A stretch of DNA of 64,000 nucleotides, from contig NZ_SGWQ01000005.1 of NCBI RefSeq assembly GCF_004216555.1, forward strand, positions 310,001-374,000, read 5' to 3'. Each line of letters starts with the position of its first letter. Within the stretch, counting starts at the first letter, position 1. The notes below the pieces were generated by a model, which made no database searches, was not told the origin of the DNA, and was given only the letters and a program-made list of their open reading frames with translations. Origin of the DNA: Herbihabitans rhizosphaerae (GTDB taxonomy: Bacteria; Actinomycetota; Actinomycetes; Mycobacteriales; Pseudonocardiaceae). The translations under genes were made by a program, and so were the position numbers. Positions 1 to 8,232 of this stretch are shown here, piece by piece.

Positions 1-353
1 ACCGGGTCCATCATCGAAAGGTATCGGCGTTTCTAGTGTGGACCCGATATTGACGAAGAAACCGCTACGGCGTGTCGGTGTTTCTTTATCGAGGGCAAGG
101 TCGCCTAGTCGGCTTCGCCGACGGCCTGTGGTTGTTTTGCTTGGGTGGTTGGGGGCCGCGAGGTGGGTGGCTGGGTTGATTGGGTAGTCCAGCCACGCCA
201 CCTCCACGACAGCGGGCTCGTTCCTCGCCCGCTGTCCCTCCGGTGTCGTAGGGGCGACCGCCCTCGACAATGAGTTTCGACCTCAGCGGGCTTTCGCTCG
301 GTGCGGTCGACACACCCGGCTGCGTGAAGTCGGTAGGTGGGTAGGTGGGCCGA
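1..353. other. Intergenic region at left edge, no gene seen
   Basis: No convincing coding sequence is visible; short open frames here have low-complexity Pro/Arg/Gly translations typical of high-GC noise. There is a 9-bp hairpin ACAGCGGGC (209-217), 9-nt loop, GCCCGCTGT (227-235) that could be a terminator. The first 100 bases hold two related strings, CGGCGTTTCT and CGGTGTTTCT, and a TTGACG at about 49-54 that could be a -35 element. No function is assigned. Confidence 0.5.
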
Positions 354-815
354 TTACCAGAGTTGGCCGGCCGGCTCCTTGACCGTGGTGTTGACCCGGT
401 TGAAGAAATTGATCATCCCGACGCTCAGTACGATCGCGGCGACCTGCTTCTCGTCGTAGTGCTTGTTGACCTCGGCCCACAGCTCGTCGGACACCGATTC
501 CTCCGAACGGTCGGCCAGCCGGGTCACGACCTCGGTCAGCGCCAGCACCGCGCGCTCGCCGTCGGTGAAGAACGGCGCCTCCCGCCACACCGCCACCGCC
601 GCGATCCGCTCGTTGGTCTCCCCGTGCTTGGTGCGCAGATAGTGATCGTGCCCGTAGACGCACGCCGCGCAGCCGTTGATCTGGCTCGCGCGCAGGGCGA
701 TCAGCTCCAGCAGCGACTCGGGAGCGCCACTCTCGGCCATGGCCTTGTGGAAGTGCTTGATGGCGGTCATGGCCGACGGCAGTGCCATCACGGGGTTGGT
801 CATTCGTGCCTGCAT
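354..815 (-). CDS. Carboxymuconolactone decarboxylase / AhpD-like protein
   Basis: A 153-residue protein of the AhpD-like alkylhydroperoxidase fold. The family CxxC-x3-H signature is visible as GCAACVYGHDH near residue 50, so a redox-active dithiol is expected; family members act as peroxidase partners or decarboxylases, and the real substrate is unknown. The ATG at 815 is chosen because AGGAGGA lies just upstream; an upstream in-frame start at 839 lacks this. It is divergent from an ECF41 sigma gene. ECF41 sigma factors are known to be linked to genes of exactly this group (carboxymuconolactone decarboxylase, oxidoreductase, epimerase), and a matching promoter is present upstream, so this is probably the main target of that sigma factor. 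Confidence 0.9.
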   Translation of the reverse strand: MQARMTNPVMALPSAMTAIKHFHKAMAESGAPESLLELIALRASQINGCAACVYGHDHYLRTKHGETNERIAAVAVWREAPFFTDGERAVLALTEVVTRLADRSEESVSDELWAEVNKHYDEKQVAAIVLSVGMINFFNRVNTTVKEPAGQLW

Positions 816-834
816 GATTTTCCTCCTGTGTTCG

Positions 835-861
835 GTCACATCGACCGGGTTTCGGTTCGTC
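835..861 (+). promoter_or_regulatory. ECF41-type promoter driving the sigma gene
   Basis: GTCACA at 835-840 and CGTC at 858-861 are separated by 17 bases. This fits the published ECF41 consensus (TGTCACA and CGTC). It points into the sigma gene and leaves a leader of roughly 30 bases, which implies autoregulation. Confidence 0.75.
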
Positions 862-869
862 AGCTACAA

Positions 870-897
870 GACGGGTCGCGGAAAGGGGAATGTGACC
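870..897 (-). promoter_or_regulatory. ECF41-type promoter driving the AhpD-like gene
   Basis: On the minus strand GGTCACA (897-891) is followed after 17 bases by CGTC (873-870), the same elements and spacing as the promoter on the other strand. The two promoters overlap head to head within about 60 bases. The -35 lies between the ribosome binding site and start codon of the sigma gene, so occupancy here could affect sigma transcription. Confidence 0.75.
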
Positions 898-898
898 G

Positions 899-1780
899 AT
901 GGACGAGAACTTTCTCGCCGAGCAGTTCGAGGAGCACCGCGCGCGCCTGAAGTCGGTCGCCTACCGCATGCTCGGGTCGCTCACCGATGCGGACGACGCG
1001 GTGCAGGAGGCGTGGCTGAAGGTGCGCCGCGCGGACACCGACGAGGTGGCGAACCTCGGCGCCTGGCTGACCACGGTCGTCGGGCGGGTGTGTCTGGACA
1101 TGCTGCGCTCCCGGCGATCCCGCCGCGAGGAGCCGCTGGAGACACAGACGCACCTGCCCGATCCAGTCGTTACCCGATCCGAGAGCACCGATCCCGAACA
1201 GAGAGCACTGCTCTCGGATTCGGTAGGGATTGCCCTGCTCGTCGTGCTCGAGTCGCTCGGGCCGGCCGAGCGGCTGGCGTTCGTGCTGCACGACATGTTC
1301 GGTGTGTCGTTCGACGAGATCGCGCCGATCGTCGGGCGCACCCCGGCCGCGGCGCGCAAGATGGCCAGCCGGGCCCGGCAGCGGGTGCGGGGCAGTGCGC
1401 CGACCGGACGCGCCGACCTCGGCCAGCAGCGCAAGGTGGTCGACGCGTTCCTGGCCGCGGCGCGCGGCGGTGACATCGCCGGGTTGATCAGCGTGCTCGA
1501 CCCGGACGTGGTGCTGCGCTCCGATGTCGGCATGGGCGCGGTCGACGTGATCTCGGGTGCGGAGACGGTGGCCACCCAGGCGGCCGCGTTCCGGCACGCG
1601 GTCACCGAGCTGGAGGTGTTCCCGGCCGTGGTCAACGGCAACGCGGGCGTGGTCAGCACGGACAACGGGGTGCCGCGCTCGGTGCTCAGCTTCACGGTGG
1701 TCGGCGACAAGATCGTCGAGATCGACATCATCGCCGACCAGGAGCGGCTCGCCGGTCTGGACGTGTCGGCGCTGCGCTAA
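899..1780 (+). CDS. ECF41-family RNA polymerase sigma factor (SigJ-like)
   Basis: A 293-residue extracytoplasmic-function sigma factor. Sigma region 2 covers about residues 5-75 (HRARLKSVAYRMLGSLTDAD, then DAVQEAWLKVRR), region 4 about 105-160 (FDEIAPIVGRTPAAARKMAS). A C-terminal SnoaL-like domain of about 110 residues follows (from GQQRKVVDAFL), the defining extension of ECF41, which in this group replaces a separate anti-sigma factor and tunes activity. ATG at 899 has AGGGG about 10 bases upstream. The neighbour on the other strand is the expected ECF41 partner. The gene ends at a strong bidirectional hairpin. Confidence 0.95.
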   Translation: MDENFLAEQFEEHRARLKSVAYRMLGSLTDADDAVQEAWLKVRRADTDEVANLGAWLTTVVGRVCLDMLRSRRSRREEPLETQTHLPDPVVTRSESTDPEQRALLSDSVGIALLVVLESLGPAERLAFVLHDMFGVSFDEIAPIVGRTPAAARKMASRARQRVRGSAPTGRADLGQQRKVVDAFLAAARGGDIAGLISVLDPDVVLRSDVGMGAVDVISGAETVATQAAAFRHAVTELEVFPAVVNGNAGVVSTDNGVPRSVLSFTVVGDKIVEIDIIADQERLAGLDVSALR

Positions 1781-1784
1781 GGGC

Positions 1785-1824
1785 GTATCCGGCTCTCTAG
1801 TGATCACACTAGAGAGCCGGATAC
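1785..1824. terminator. Bidirectional hairpin terminator
   Basis: A perfect 18-bp stem (1785-1802 with 1807-1824, arm GTATCCGGCTCTCTAGTG) closes a 4-base ATCA loop. It lies between the stop codons of two convergent genes (1780 and 1844) and can serve both. There is no U-tract, which is normal for actinomycetes. Confidence 0.85.
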
Positions 1825-1843
1825 TGTGTTACTTCCTACTGGT

Positions 1844-2779
1844 CTACTCCGCGTCGAGACCGTCCCGGTCGGCCCACTCCAGCAGCGGCTCCAGGGAGAA
1901 CGCGCGATCGTCGATGCCGGCGTGCAGGTCGCCACGCTCGGCGAACCGGGCCGACACGGCCGACATCGTGCAGTCATCCGGCTCGACGTCGTCCACCTCG
2001 TCCCAGGTGACCGGCGTGGACACCAGCCCATCGGGCACGCCCCGCACCGAGTACGCGCTGGCGATCGTGTGGTCGCGGGCGTTCTGGTTGTAGTCCACGA
2101 ACAGCGCCTTCGGGTCGCGGTCCTTGCGCCACCACGCCGTCGTGACCTCCTTCGGTGCCCGCCGCTCGACCTCCTTGGCGAACGCCAGCGCGGCCCGGCG
2201 CACCTCGCCGAACCCCCACCGCGGCTCGATGCGGACGTAGACGTGCAGCCCGTTGCCGCCGGAGGTCTTCGGCCAGCCGACGATGCCCAGCTCGTCCAGC
2301 ACCTCGCCGGCGACCCGGGCGACCCGGCGGACGGTGTCGAACCCGCACTCCGGCATCGGATCGAGGTCGATGCGCCACTCGTCGGGCTTCTCGGTGTCGG
2401 CCCGGCGCGAGTTCCACGGGTGGAACTCCACGGTGGACATCTGCACCGCCCAGATCACGCTGGCCAACTCGGTCACGCACAGCTCGTCGGCGTGCCGGTT
2501 GTAGCGCGGGAAGGTCACCCGCACGGTCTCCAGCCACGGCGGCGCGCCGTGTGGGATCCGCTTCTGGTGCACCTTCTCGCCGGCCACGCCGGACGGGAAC
2601 CGGTGCAGCATGCACGGCCGCTCGCGCAGCGCGCGCACGATGCCGTCGCCCACCGAGATGTAGTAGCGGGCGAGGTCCAGCTTGGTCTGCCCGGTGGCCG
2701 GGAAGTACACCCGGTCCGGGTTGGAGATGCGGACCGTGCGGTCGCCCACCTCCAGCTCGATCGCCGACGACGTGGCCAT
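1844..2779 (-). CDS. Stand-alone LigD-type DNA polymerase/primase domain protein
   Basis: A 311-residue protein matching the polymerase (PolDom) module of bacterial LigD, an archaeo-eukaryotic primase-fold enzyme that fills gaps and adds nucleotides during non-homologous end joining. Catalytic motifs are visible: RIDLDP (two metal-binding Asp), SGGNGLHVYV (nucleotide-binding His), and FVDYNQN (third acidic residue). Ligase and nuclease modules are absent, so it must act with a separate ligase. It is last in a minus-strand run of four genes, with only 9 bases between it and the preceding DHFR-like gene, so co-transcription is likely although no functional link is obvious. Confidence 0.9.
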   Translation of the reverse strand: MATSSAIELEVGDRTVRISNPDRVYFPATGQTKLDLARYYISVGDGIVRALRERPCMLHRFPSGVAGEKVHQKRIPHGAPPWLETVRVTFPRYNRHADELCVTELASVIWAVQMSTVEFHPWNSRRADTEKPDEWRIDLDPMPECGFDTVRRVARVAGEVLDELGIVGWPKTSGGNGLHVYVRIEPRWGFGEVRRAALAFAKEVERRAPKEVTTAWWRKDRDPKALFVDYNQNARDHTIASAYSVRGVPDGLVSTPVTWDEVDDVEPDDCTMSAVSARFAERGDLHAGIDDRAFSLEPLLEWADRDGLDAE

Positions 2780-2788
2780 ACCGGAACG

Positions 2789-3370
2789 CTAGCGCTCGTT
2801 CGGGTCGGTGACCGGGCGATAGCGCACGTTGAGGGTGGTCACCTGGTCGTGGTCGTTGAGCAGTTCGAGGTCGACGGGGGCGCCACCGGGATTGTCGAAC
2901 AGTCGAATCCCGTCGCCGAGCAGCACCGGCACGATGTGCAGATCGATCTCGTTGATCAGCCCGCGTTCGAGGGCCTGGCGGCCGATGCTGGCGGACATGA
3001 CCTCGAGGTTCTTGCCGCCCGCCGCCTCCAGCCCGATCCGGACGGCCTCGGCGACATCGCAGGTCAGAAACGTCGTGCCGGCGGTGGGCGGGGCGTCCTC
3101 GGGATGGTGCGTGAGGATGAAGACCGGGCCCTGCCAGCCGCCGTAGGTGCCGCTGGGCTCGGGGAAGGCGTCGAAGCCGTCCCGTCCGCCCAGCACGGCG
3201 CCGGTCGTCTCGACGTACTCCTCGACGAGGCTGGGACGGGAGACGCCCTTCATCCAGCCCATCGCGTGGTTCGGTCCCGCCACGAACCCGTCCAGCGACA
3301 TCGTGAAGTGCCACAGCACCTTGCCCTCGGCGGTTTGCGGTTTCGTGTCGGCTATCGCTGCTGTGGACAT
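2789..3370 (-). CDS. Dihydrofolate reductase family protein (RibD C-terminal type)
   Basis: A 193-residue protein with the DHFR/RibD_C fold: MSLDGFVAGPNHAMGWM near the N-terminus and the family C-terminal hallmark IDLHIVPVLLGDGIRLF. Such proteins bind NADPH and reduce unknown, often pterin- or flavin-like, substrates. GAGAGGA precedes the ATG. It lies 19 bases downstream of the BBE oxidoreductase gene and 9 bases upstream of the LigD-like gene. A second, more divergent DHFR-family gene heads the same operon (4802-5362), so the operon carries two reductase paralogues flanking a flavoprotein. Confidence 0.88.
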   Translation of the reverse strand: MSTAAIADTKPQTAEGKVLWHFTMSLDGFVAGPNHAMGWMKGVSRPSLVEEYVETTGAVLGGRDGFDAFPEPSGTYGGWQGPVFILTHHPEDAPPTAGTTFLTCDVAEAVRIGLEAAGGKNLEVMSASIGRQALERGLINEIDLHIVPVLLGDGIRLFDNPGGAPVDLELLNDHDQVTTLNVRYRPVTDPNER

Positions 3371-3389
3371 GATCGATCCTCTCTGACGG

Positions 3390-4766
3390 TCATCGGCTGG
3401 GTGCGATGTTCTGGTTGAGCCGGAACACGTTGTCCGGGTCGTACCGGTCCTTGAGCGCGGTGAGGCGGGCGAGCTTGTGCGCCGGGTAGGCCCGTCGAAC
3501 GCCGGCGGCGCCCTCGTCGATCAAGGTGTTGACGTAGGCGCCCCTGGCGTAGGGCTCGAGTGCGGCGGCGCACCGTCTGATCGCGGCGATCCGGCTGTCG
3601 TCCTCGCCGGGCTCGGTCCATCCGGCGGCGGCCACGTACTCGAACATCGTGTCGCGGTGGCTGAAGGCCGCGTCGTCGTCCGGCACGTCGGCGATCGCGC
3701 CGCCGTAGGCCTGCAGGCTCACCGACGGCAGGTGCTCGCCGGTCCCGTCCGCGGTGCCGCGCAGGAGAAAGGCGCGGATGGCGTCGTCGGAGAACTCGGT
3801 GAGGTAGTGGCCCTTCCAGTACCGGCGCCGCGCGTGTCCTCGCACGCTGTCGTCCGTGGTCTGCAGCCGCAGGTACGACAGCTCCTCGACCCGTTCCGCG
3901 ACCGGCCGCCCGAACGCCCGCATCGCGGGGAGCAGCCGCCGGCCCTCCTCGAGGTCGCCGACCCACACGAAGCCGACCTGGGCCAGCGCGGTGCCGCGCA
4001 GCTCCGGCGGGACGAACTCGCCGTCGGCGATGCCGACCCCGGCGGTGAACGTGGCCGAGCGGGGTGCCTCGGCGTTGAGATCACGCCATTGGCGCAGGAC
4101 CGGGAGCGCGTCGTCGATCGGGAAGAGGAAGTCCGCGATGAGGGCCTGGGTGCCGACCGGGTGCAGCCGGAACTCGAACTCGGTCACGATCCCGAAGTTC
4201 CCGCCGCCGCCGCGCAGCCCCCAGTACAGCTCGGGATGCTCGGTCTCGCTGGCCCGCAGCAGCTCACCGTCAGCCGTGACCATCGTGTAGGAGATCACGT
4301 TGTCGCAGGTCAGGCCGTACTGGCGGGCGAGCCAGCCCATCCCGCCGCCGAGGGTCAGTCCGCCGACGCCGGTGTGCGACACGTTGCCGGCGGTCGTCGC
4401 CAGACCGTGCTCCTGCGCGGCCCGGTCGAGTGCGCCGAGCAGCGCACCGCCCTTGACCCACGCGCGGCGCCGGACCGGATCGACCCGGACGGCGGACAGC
4501 GGCGTGAGGTCGATCATGAGGCCGTCGTCCGGCACGGCGGCTCCGGCGATGCCGTGACCGCCGCAGCGCACGCCGATGGTCAGCTCGTGCGCCCTGGCGA
4601 ACCGCACGGCCGCCACCACGTCCCGGTCGCTCGCGCAGCGGACGATCAGCCGCGGCCGTCTGTCGATCATGGCGTTCCAGACGGTGCGCGCCTGGTCGTA
4701 CCCGTCGTCTCCGGGCAGCAGCAGGTGGCCGTCGAGCCGGTCGGACAGATCGGCTGTGGTCTCCAT
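3390..4766 (-). CDS. FAD-linked oxidoreductase with berberine-bridge (BBE) domain
   Basis: A 458-residue flavoprotein of the PCMH/BBE family. The N-terminal FAD domain has RCGGHG (about residue 78), whose His is the usual 8-alpha-N-histidyl attachment site, and GVGGLTLGGGMGWL. The position that holds the 6-S-cysteinyl residue in bi-covalent members is within NVSHTGVGG and has no Cys, so mono-covalent FAD is expected. The C-terminal BBE signature is YDPDNVFRLNQNI. The ATG at 4766 has AGGAGG upstream; the longer frame to 4802 does not. Substrate is unknown; relatives oxidise sugars, alkaloids or secondary metabolites. Confidence 0.9.
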   Translation of the reverse strand: METTADLSDRLDGHLLLPGDDGYDQARTVWNAMIDRRPRLIVRCASDRDVVAAVRFARAHELTIGVRCGGHGIAGAAVPDDGLMIDLTPLSAVRVDPVRRRAWVKGGALLGALDRAAQEHGLATTAGNVSHTGVGGLTLGGGMGWLARQYGLTCDNVISYTMVTADGELLRASETEHPELYWGLRGGGGNFGIVTEFEFRLHPVGTQALIADFLFPIDDALPVLRQWRDLNAEAPRSATFTAGVGIADGEFVPPELRGTALAQVGFVWVGDLEEGRRLLPAMRAFGRPVAERVEELSYLRLQTTDDSVRGHARRRYWKGHYLTEFSDDAIRAFLLRGTADGTGEHLPSVSLQAYGGAIADVPDDDAAFSHRDTMFEYVAAAGWTEPGEDDSRIAAIRRCAAALEPYARGAYVNTLIDEGAAGVRRAYPAHKLARLTALKDRYDPDNVFRLNQNIAPSR

Positions 4767-4801
4767 GTGTCCTCCTCCTGGGAGCGAATGTGAGCGCGGC
4801 A

Positions 4802-5362
4802 TCAGGCGGCCGATCCGGCGATCGGGCGGTAGACGAGAACGACGAGACCCGAGGTGAACGTCCTGGTCCGCTCCAGGCGCAGCTTCGCCGTGCTGCCGTC
4901 CCGAAAGAGCAGGTCACGCAGGTTTCCCCGGCCGAGGAGTACCGGGTGCAGCCAGACCCGCAGCTCGTCGAGCAGGTCGTGGCACATCAGGGTTTGCGCG
5001 ACCGGGCCGAACCCGTACATCAGGAGGTTCTGGCCGCTCCGCATCAGCTTCGACACCTCGCCGGGGAGGTCATCGCCGATGATCGTGGTGTTGCCCCAGT
5101 CGGCCCTGGCCAAGGTGGACGACACGACGTACTTGGGCATCGTGTTGATGCGCGTCGCCACATCCGAATCGGTGGCAGCGGCCGACCACGCCCCGGCGAG
5201 CGTCTGGTAGGTCCGGCGGCCCATCACGAGCGCGTCGCTGGCCAGGAGTTGCCGGTGGGCGTACGCGGCGGCCTCGTCGTCGTGGTGGTCGAACATCCAC
5301 CGTTCCGGGTGTTCGATCACCCCGTCCAGCGACATGTCGACCGATGCGACTGTCCGTTTCAT
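4802..5362 (-). CDS. Dihydrofolate reductase family protein
   Basis: A 186-residue RibD_C/DHFR-type reductase: ASVDMSLDGVIEHPERW at the N-terminus, ALVMGRRTYQTLAG in the middle, and LRVWLHPVLLGRGNLRDLLF near the end. A near-perfect ribosome binding site (GGAGGTGATC) precedes the ATG. It appears to head the minus-strand operon that continues with the BBE flavoprotein (35-base gap), a second DHFR-like gene and the LigD polymerase-like gene. It is divergent from the large LuxR regulator, which could control it. Substrate unknown. Confidence 0.88.
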   Translation of the reverse strand: MKRTVASVDMSLDGVIEHPERWMFDHHDDEAAAYAHRQLLASDALVMGRRTYQTLAGAWSAAATDSDVATRINTMPKYVVSSTLARADWGNTTIIGDDLPGEVSKLMRSGQNLLMYGFGPVAQTLMCHDLLDELRVWLHPVLLGRGNLRDLLFRDGSTAKLRLERTRTFTSGLVVLVYRPIAGSAA

Positions 5363-5499
5363 GTCCGATCACCTCCGCCTGACCTCGGTCTTCGCTGCCA
5401 GGACAGAGTCCAACGGGACACGGTGGGCACACATCCGTGCCAGCACGGAGTCACCACCGATCGACCCCGGATCGACTCCGAATCGGTCAGACTGTCGCC

Positions 5500-8187
5500 G
5501 TGCATCAGGTCGAGGTGTCCGAGCGTGAGGCAGAGGTACTCGCGGCGGTCGGCGCGCGCCTGTCCAACGCCCAGATCGCCAACCGGCTACACATCTCGGT
5601 GCGCACGGTCGAGAGCCACGTGTCGTCGCTGCTGCGCAAGTACGGCGCCACCGACCGGTGGGACCTCGCCGAGCAGGCGCAGCGAGGCACGCCCCCACCC
5701 GGTCACCTGGCCGGGCTGCCGACCTCGCGCACCACGTTCGTCGGCCGGGCCCGCGAGCGCGACCTGGTCATCGGCCTGCTCGCGGACACGCGGCTGGTGA
5801 CGCTGCTCGGCCCCGGCGGGATCGGCAAGACCCGGCTGGCGGCGGCGGTGGCCGAGGCGGCGGGGCCGTCGTTCCCGCTGGGCGGCGCGTTCGTCGACCT
5901 GGTGCCGGTGCGCGACGGGTTCGTCGAACGGGCGGTGGCGGCCACCGTCGGCGTGACCGAACGGCCGGGTCAGACGCTGGCGGACAGCATCGCCCAGCGC
6001 CTGGGCCGCGGTCGGTCATTGCTGGTCCTGGACAACTGTGAACACCTCGTCGACGCCGCCGCCGAGTTCGTCGAGCGGCTGCTGTCGACCTGTCCCGACG
6101 TGACGGTGCTGGTCACCAGCCGGGAGCGGACCGGTGTGCCGGGCGAGCGGACGGTGCCGGTCGAGCCGCTGCCGTTGGCCTCCGACGCCGAGCGGCTGTT
6201 CCTCGACCGGGCCACCGCCGCCGACCCCGACTTCACGGCCGGCCAGGCCGTCGTCGCCGAACTCTGCGGCCGGCTGGACGGCCTGCCACTGGCGATCGAG
6301 CTGGCGGCGGCACGCAGCGCGTCGCTCGGCGTCGACGGGTTGCTCGCCGCGCTGGACGACGGCCTGCGGGTGCTGACCGGTGGCCGAGGGTCGGTCGAGC
6401 GGCACCGGTCCCTGCGCGCGGTGCTCGACTGGAGTCACGACCTGCTGGCCGAGGACGAACGCGAGTTGTTCCGCCGGCTGTCGGTCTTCGTCAGCGGGTT
6501 CGACCTGACGGCGGTCGCCGCGGTGGTGCCCGGTCGTACCGGCGGCGCGGTCGCCGACGTGCTCGGCAGGCTGGTCGACAAGAGCCTGGTCGTGCACCAG
6601 GGCGGTACGCGGAGCAGGTGGCGGCTGCTGGAGACGGTGCGCGCGTTCGCCGCGGACCGGCTCGACGCGAGCGGTGAGCGGGCCGAGGTCCAGCAGTGGC
6701 ACCTGCGCTGGGCCGTCGCGGCCGGCGCCGAGCTGGAGACCAGGCTGGACGGCGAGTGGCGGGGTGACTTCGACGCGGTCGTCGACGACCTGCGCGCGGC
6801 CCTCGCGGCGGCCGCTCCCGGCCCCGAGGTCCTCCCGCACCGGCTGGCCCGGTCGCTCGGGCACCTGACCTACGCCCGCCGGTTCCTGCACGAAGCCCCC
6901 GGCCACTACGAGGAAGCCGCCAGGCGGGCGCTCACTCCTCGGGAGGCCGCACGGGACCTGCGCAGTGCCTCCGACGGCGCGCACGCCTTCATCGACACGG
7001 GCCGCGCCTGCGACCTGCTGCTCGCCTCGGCCGAGCAGTCGCGGGTGGCCGGGGACGCGAACGCCGAGGCGATCACGCTCGCCTTCGCCGTCACCACGGC
7101 CAACCGGCACCCGGCCGGGTTCACCGAGGAGGTGCCGCACGAGCGGCTGCGCGAGTTGCTCGACCGGGCCACGGCCGTCGGTGATCACCAGGATCGGTTC
7201 GTGGCGGCCCATCTCGCCGCCGCGAACGCGTGGAACGCCACCGGGGAGAAGGTCACCCCCGAGCCCGACCTGGTGCCGGCCGCGGTGGCCACCGCCCGCG
7301 CGACCGGCGATCCGGTGCTGATCAGCGCGGGCCTCGACGGGGTCGGCATCACGGCACTCGCGGACGGCCGGTTCCGGGAGGCGCACCGGGTCGCCACCGA
7401 GCGGATGGCCCTGCTGGACGACATGTCCCGCGACGACCCGTACCCGGCACCCGAGATCACCGACACCTACCACATGGCCGCCACCTGCGCGGTCGCCGTC
7501 GGCGAGCTGTCCGCCGCGCTGTCCGTGGCCAGGCTGGCCGCTGCCGACGACCTCGTCGGCCACCAGTCGGCCGTCGCCATGAGCGCACTGCTGCCGGCGC
7601 TGGTGCTGCTCGGCGACCTCGACGGGGTCGTGCGCGACGGGCCGGTCATCTGGGACGTCTGCGAGCGGGCCGACAGTCCTCTCGGGTGGGTGTCACCGGC
7701 GGTCGCGTCGGTCGCGCTGGCCCACGGTCTGCTCGGCCACGACGACGAGTTCCGGCTGTGGCGGGACAGGGCCGAGCAGGTCGCCGGCAGCGCCCGGTCC
7801 CGGTATCTGGCTTCGTTCGCGGCGTTCGTCGACGCCCGGGTGGCACTGCACACCGGGCGGACCGACGACGCCGGCGTGCTGATCGAGCGCGCCTTCGCCG
7901 ACTTCCCGCGCCAGGACTGGCACCGCGCGTTCGCCAACGCCGCCGGGGCGGAGCTGGCTGTCGCGAGTGGACTGCCCGACGCGGCCGACCGACTCGCGGC
8001 GGCGTCGGCCACGGCCACCGAGAACGACTGGGCGATCGCCTGCCTGGCCCGAGCCCGCGGCCGGCTCGACCGCGACGCGGACGCGCTCACCGCGGCCCTC
8101 GCCGCCTGGGACCGCATCGGCGCCCGCGTCGAACACGCCTACACCGAGCGGCTGATCGAGGAGCTAGATCTCTCTACGGGAGTCTAG
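5500..8187 (+). CDS. LuxR-type regulator with N-terminal HTH and AAA/NB-ARC-like ATPase
   Basis: About 895 residues. A LuxR-type HTH lies at the extreme N-terminus (SEREAEVLAAVGARLSNAQI, then VRTVESHVSSLLRKYG), followed by a P-loop ATPase (Walker A GPGGIGKTRLAA; Walker B SLLVLDNCEHLVDAA; GLPLAIELAAA) and a long alpha-helical, TPR-like C-terminal half. In classical LAL regulators the HTH is C-terminal; the reversed order here is known in actinobacteria but less common. GTG at 5500 is chosen because the HTH begins there; an upstream GTG-type start at 5437 adds only low-complexity residues. The TAG stop lies inside the following terminator stem. Target genes are unknown; the divergent reductase operon is a candidate. 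Confidence 0.85.
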   Translation: MHQVEVSEREAEVLAAVGARLSNAQIANRLHISVRTVESHVSSLLRKYGATDRWDLAEQAQRGTPPPGHLAGLPTSRTTFVGRARERDLVIGLLADTRLVTLLGPGGIGKTRLAAAVAEAAGPSFPLGGAFVDLVPVRDGFVERAVAATVGVTERPGQTLADSIAQRLGRGRSLLVLDNCEHLVDAAAEFVERLLSTCPDVTVLVTSRERTGVPGERTVPVEPLPLASDAERLFLDRATAADPDFTAGQAVVAELCGRLDGLPLAIELAAARSASLGVDGLLAALDDGLRVLTGGRGSVERHRSLRAVLDWSHDLLAEDERELFRRLSVFVSGFDLTAVAAVVPGRTGGAVADVLGRLVDKSLVVHQGGTRSRWRLLETVRAFAADRLDASGERAEVQQWHLRWAVAAGAELETRLDGEWRGDFDAVVDDLRAALAAAAPGPEVLPHRLARSLGHLTYARRFLHEAPGHYEEAARRALTPREAARDLRSASDGAHAFIDTGRACDLLLASAEQSRVAGDANAEAITLAFAVTTANRHPAGFTEEVPHERLRELLDRATAVGDHQDRFVAAHLAAANAWNATGEKVTPEPDLVPAAVATARATGDPVLISAGLDGVGITALADGRFREAHRVATERMALLDDMSRDDPYPAPEITDTYHMAATCAVAVGELSAALSVARLAAADDLVGHQSAVAMSALLPALVLLGDLDGVVRDGPVIWDVCERADSPLGWVSPAVASVALAHGLLGHDDEFRLWRDRAEQVAGSARSRYLASFAAFVDARVALHTGRTDDAGVLIERAFADFPRQDWHRAFANAAGAELAVASGLPDAADRLAAASATATENDWAIACLARARGRLDRDADALTAALAAWDRIGARVEHAYTERLIEELDLSTGV

Positions 8188-8212
8188 GAACCCCTCCTAG
8201 ACTCCCGTAGAG
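8172..8212. terminator. Bidirectional hairpin terminator containing a stop codon
   Basis: A perfect 18-bp stem (8172-8189 with 8195-8212; arm CTCTACGGGAGTCTAGGA) closes a 5-base loop. The TAG stop of the upstream plus-strand gene (8185-8187) lies inside the left arm, so translation runs into the hairpin. The convergent thiolase gene ends at 8233. Confidence 0.85.
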
Positions 8213-8232
8213 CTTGCTACTTCTCCACGCTG

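Noticed and set aside
1826-3418. Long open frame of 530 codons on the plus strand
   Set aside because: It lies antisense to two well-recognised genes (LigD-type polymerase, DHFR-like), has Arg/His/Leu-rich translation and no family features; typical shadow of high-GC codon bias.
3390-4766. Bi-covalent (6-S-cysteinyl) flavin attachment
   Set aside because: The relevant position in NVSHTGVGG has no Cys; only the His site is present.
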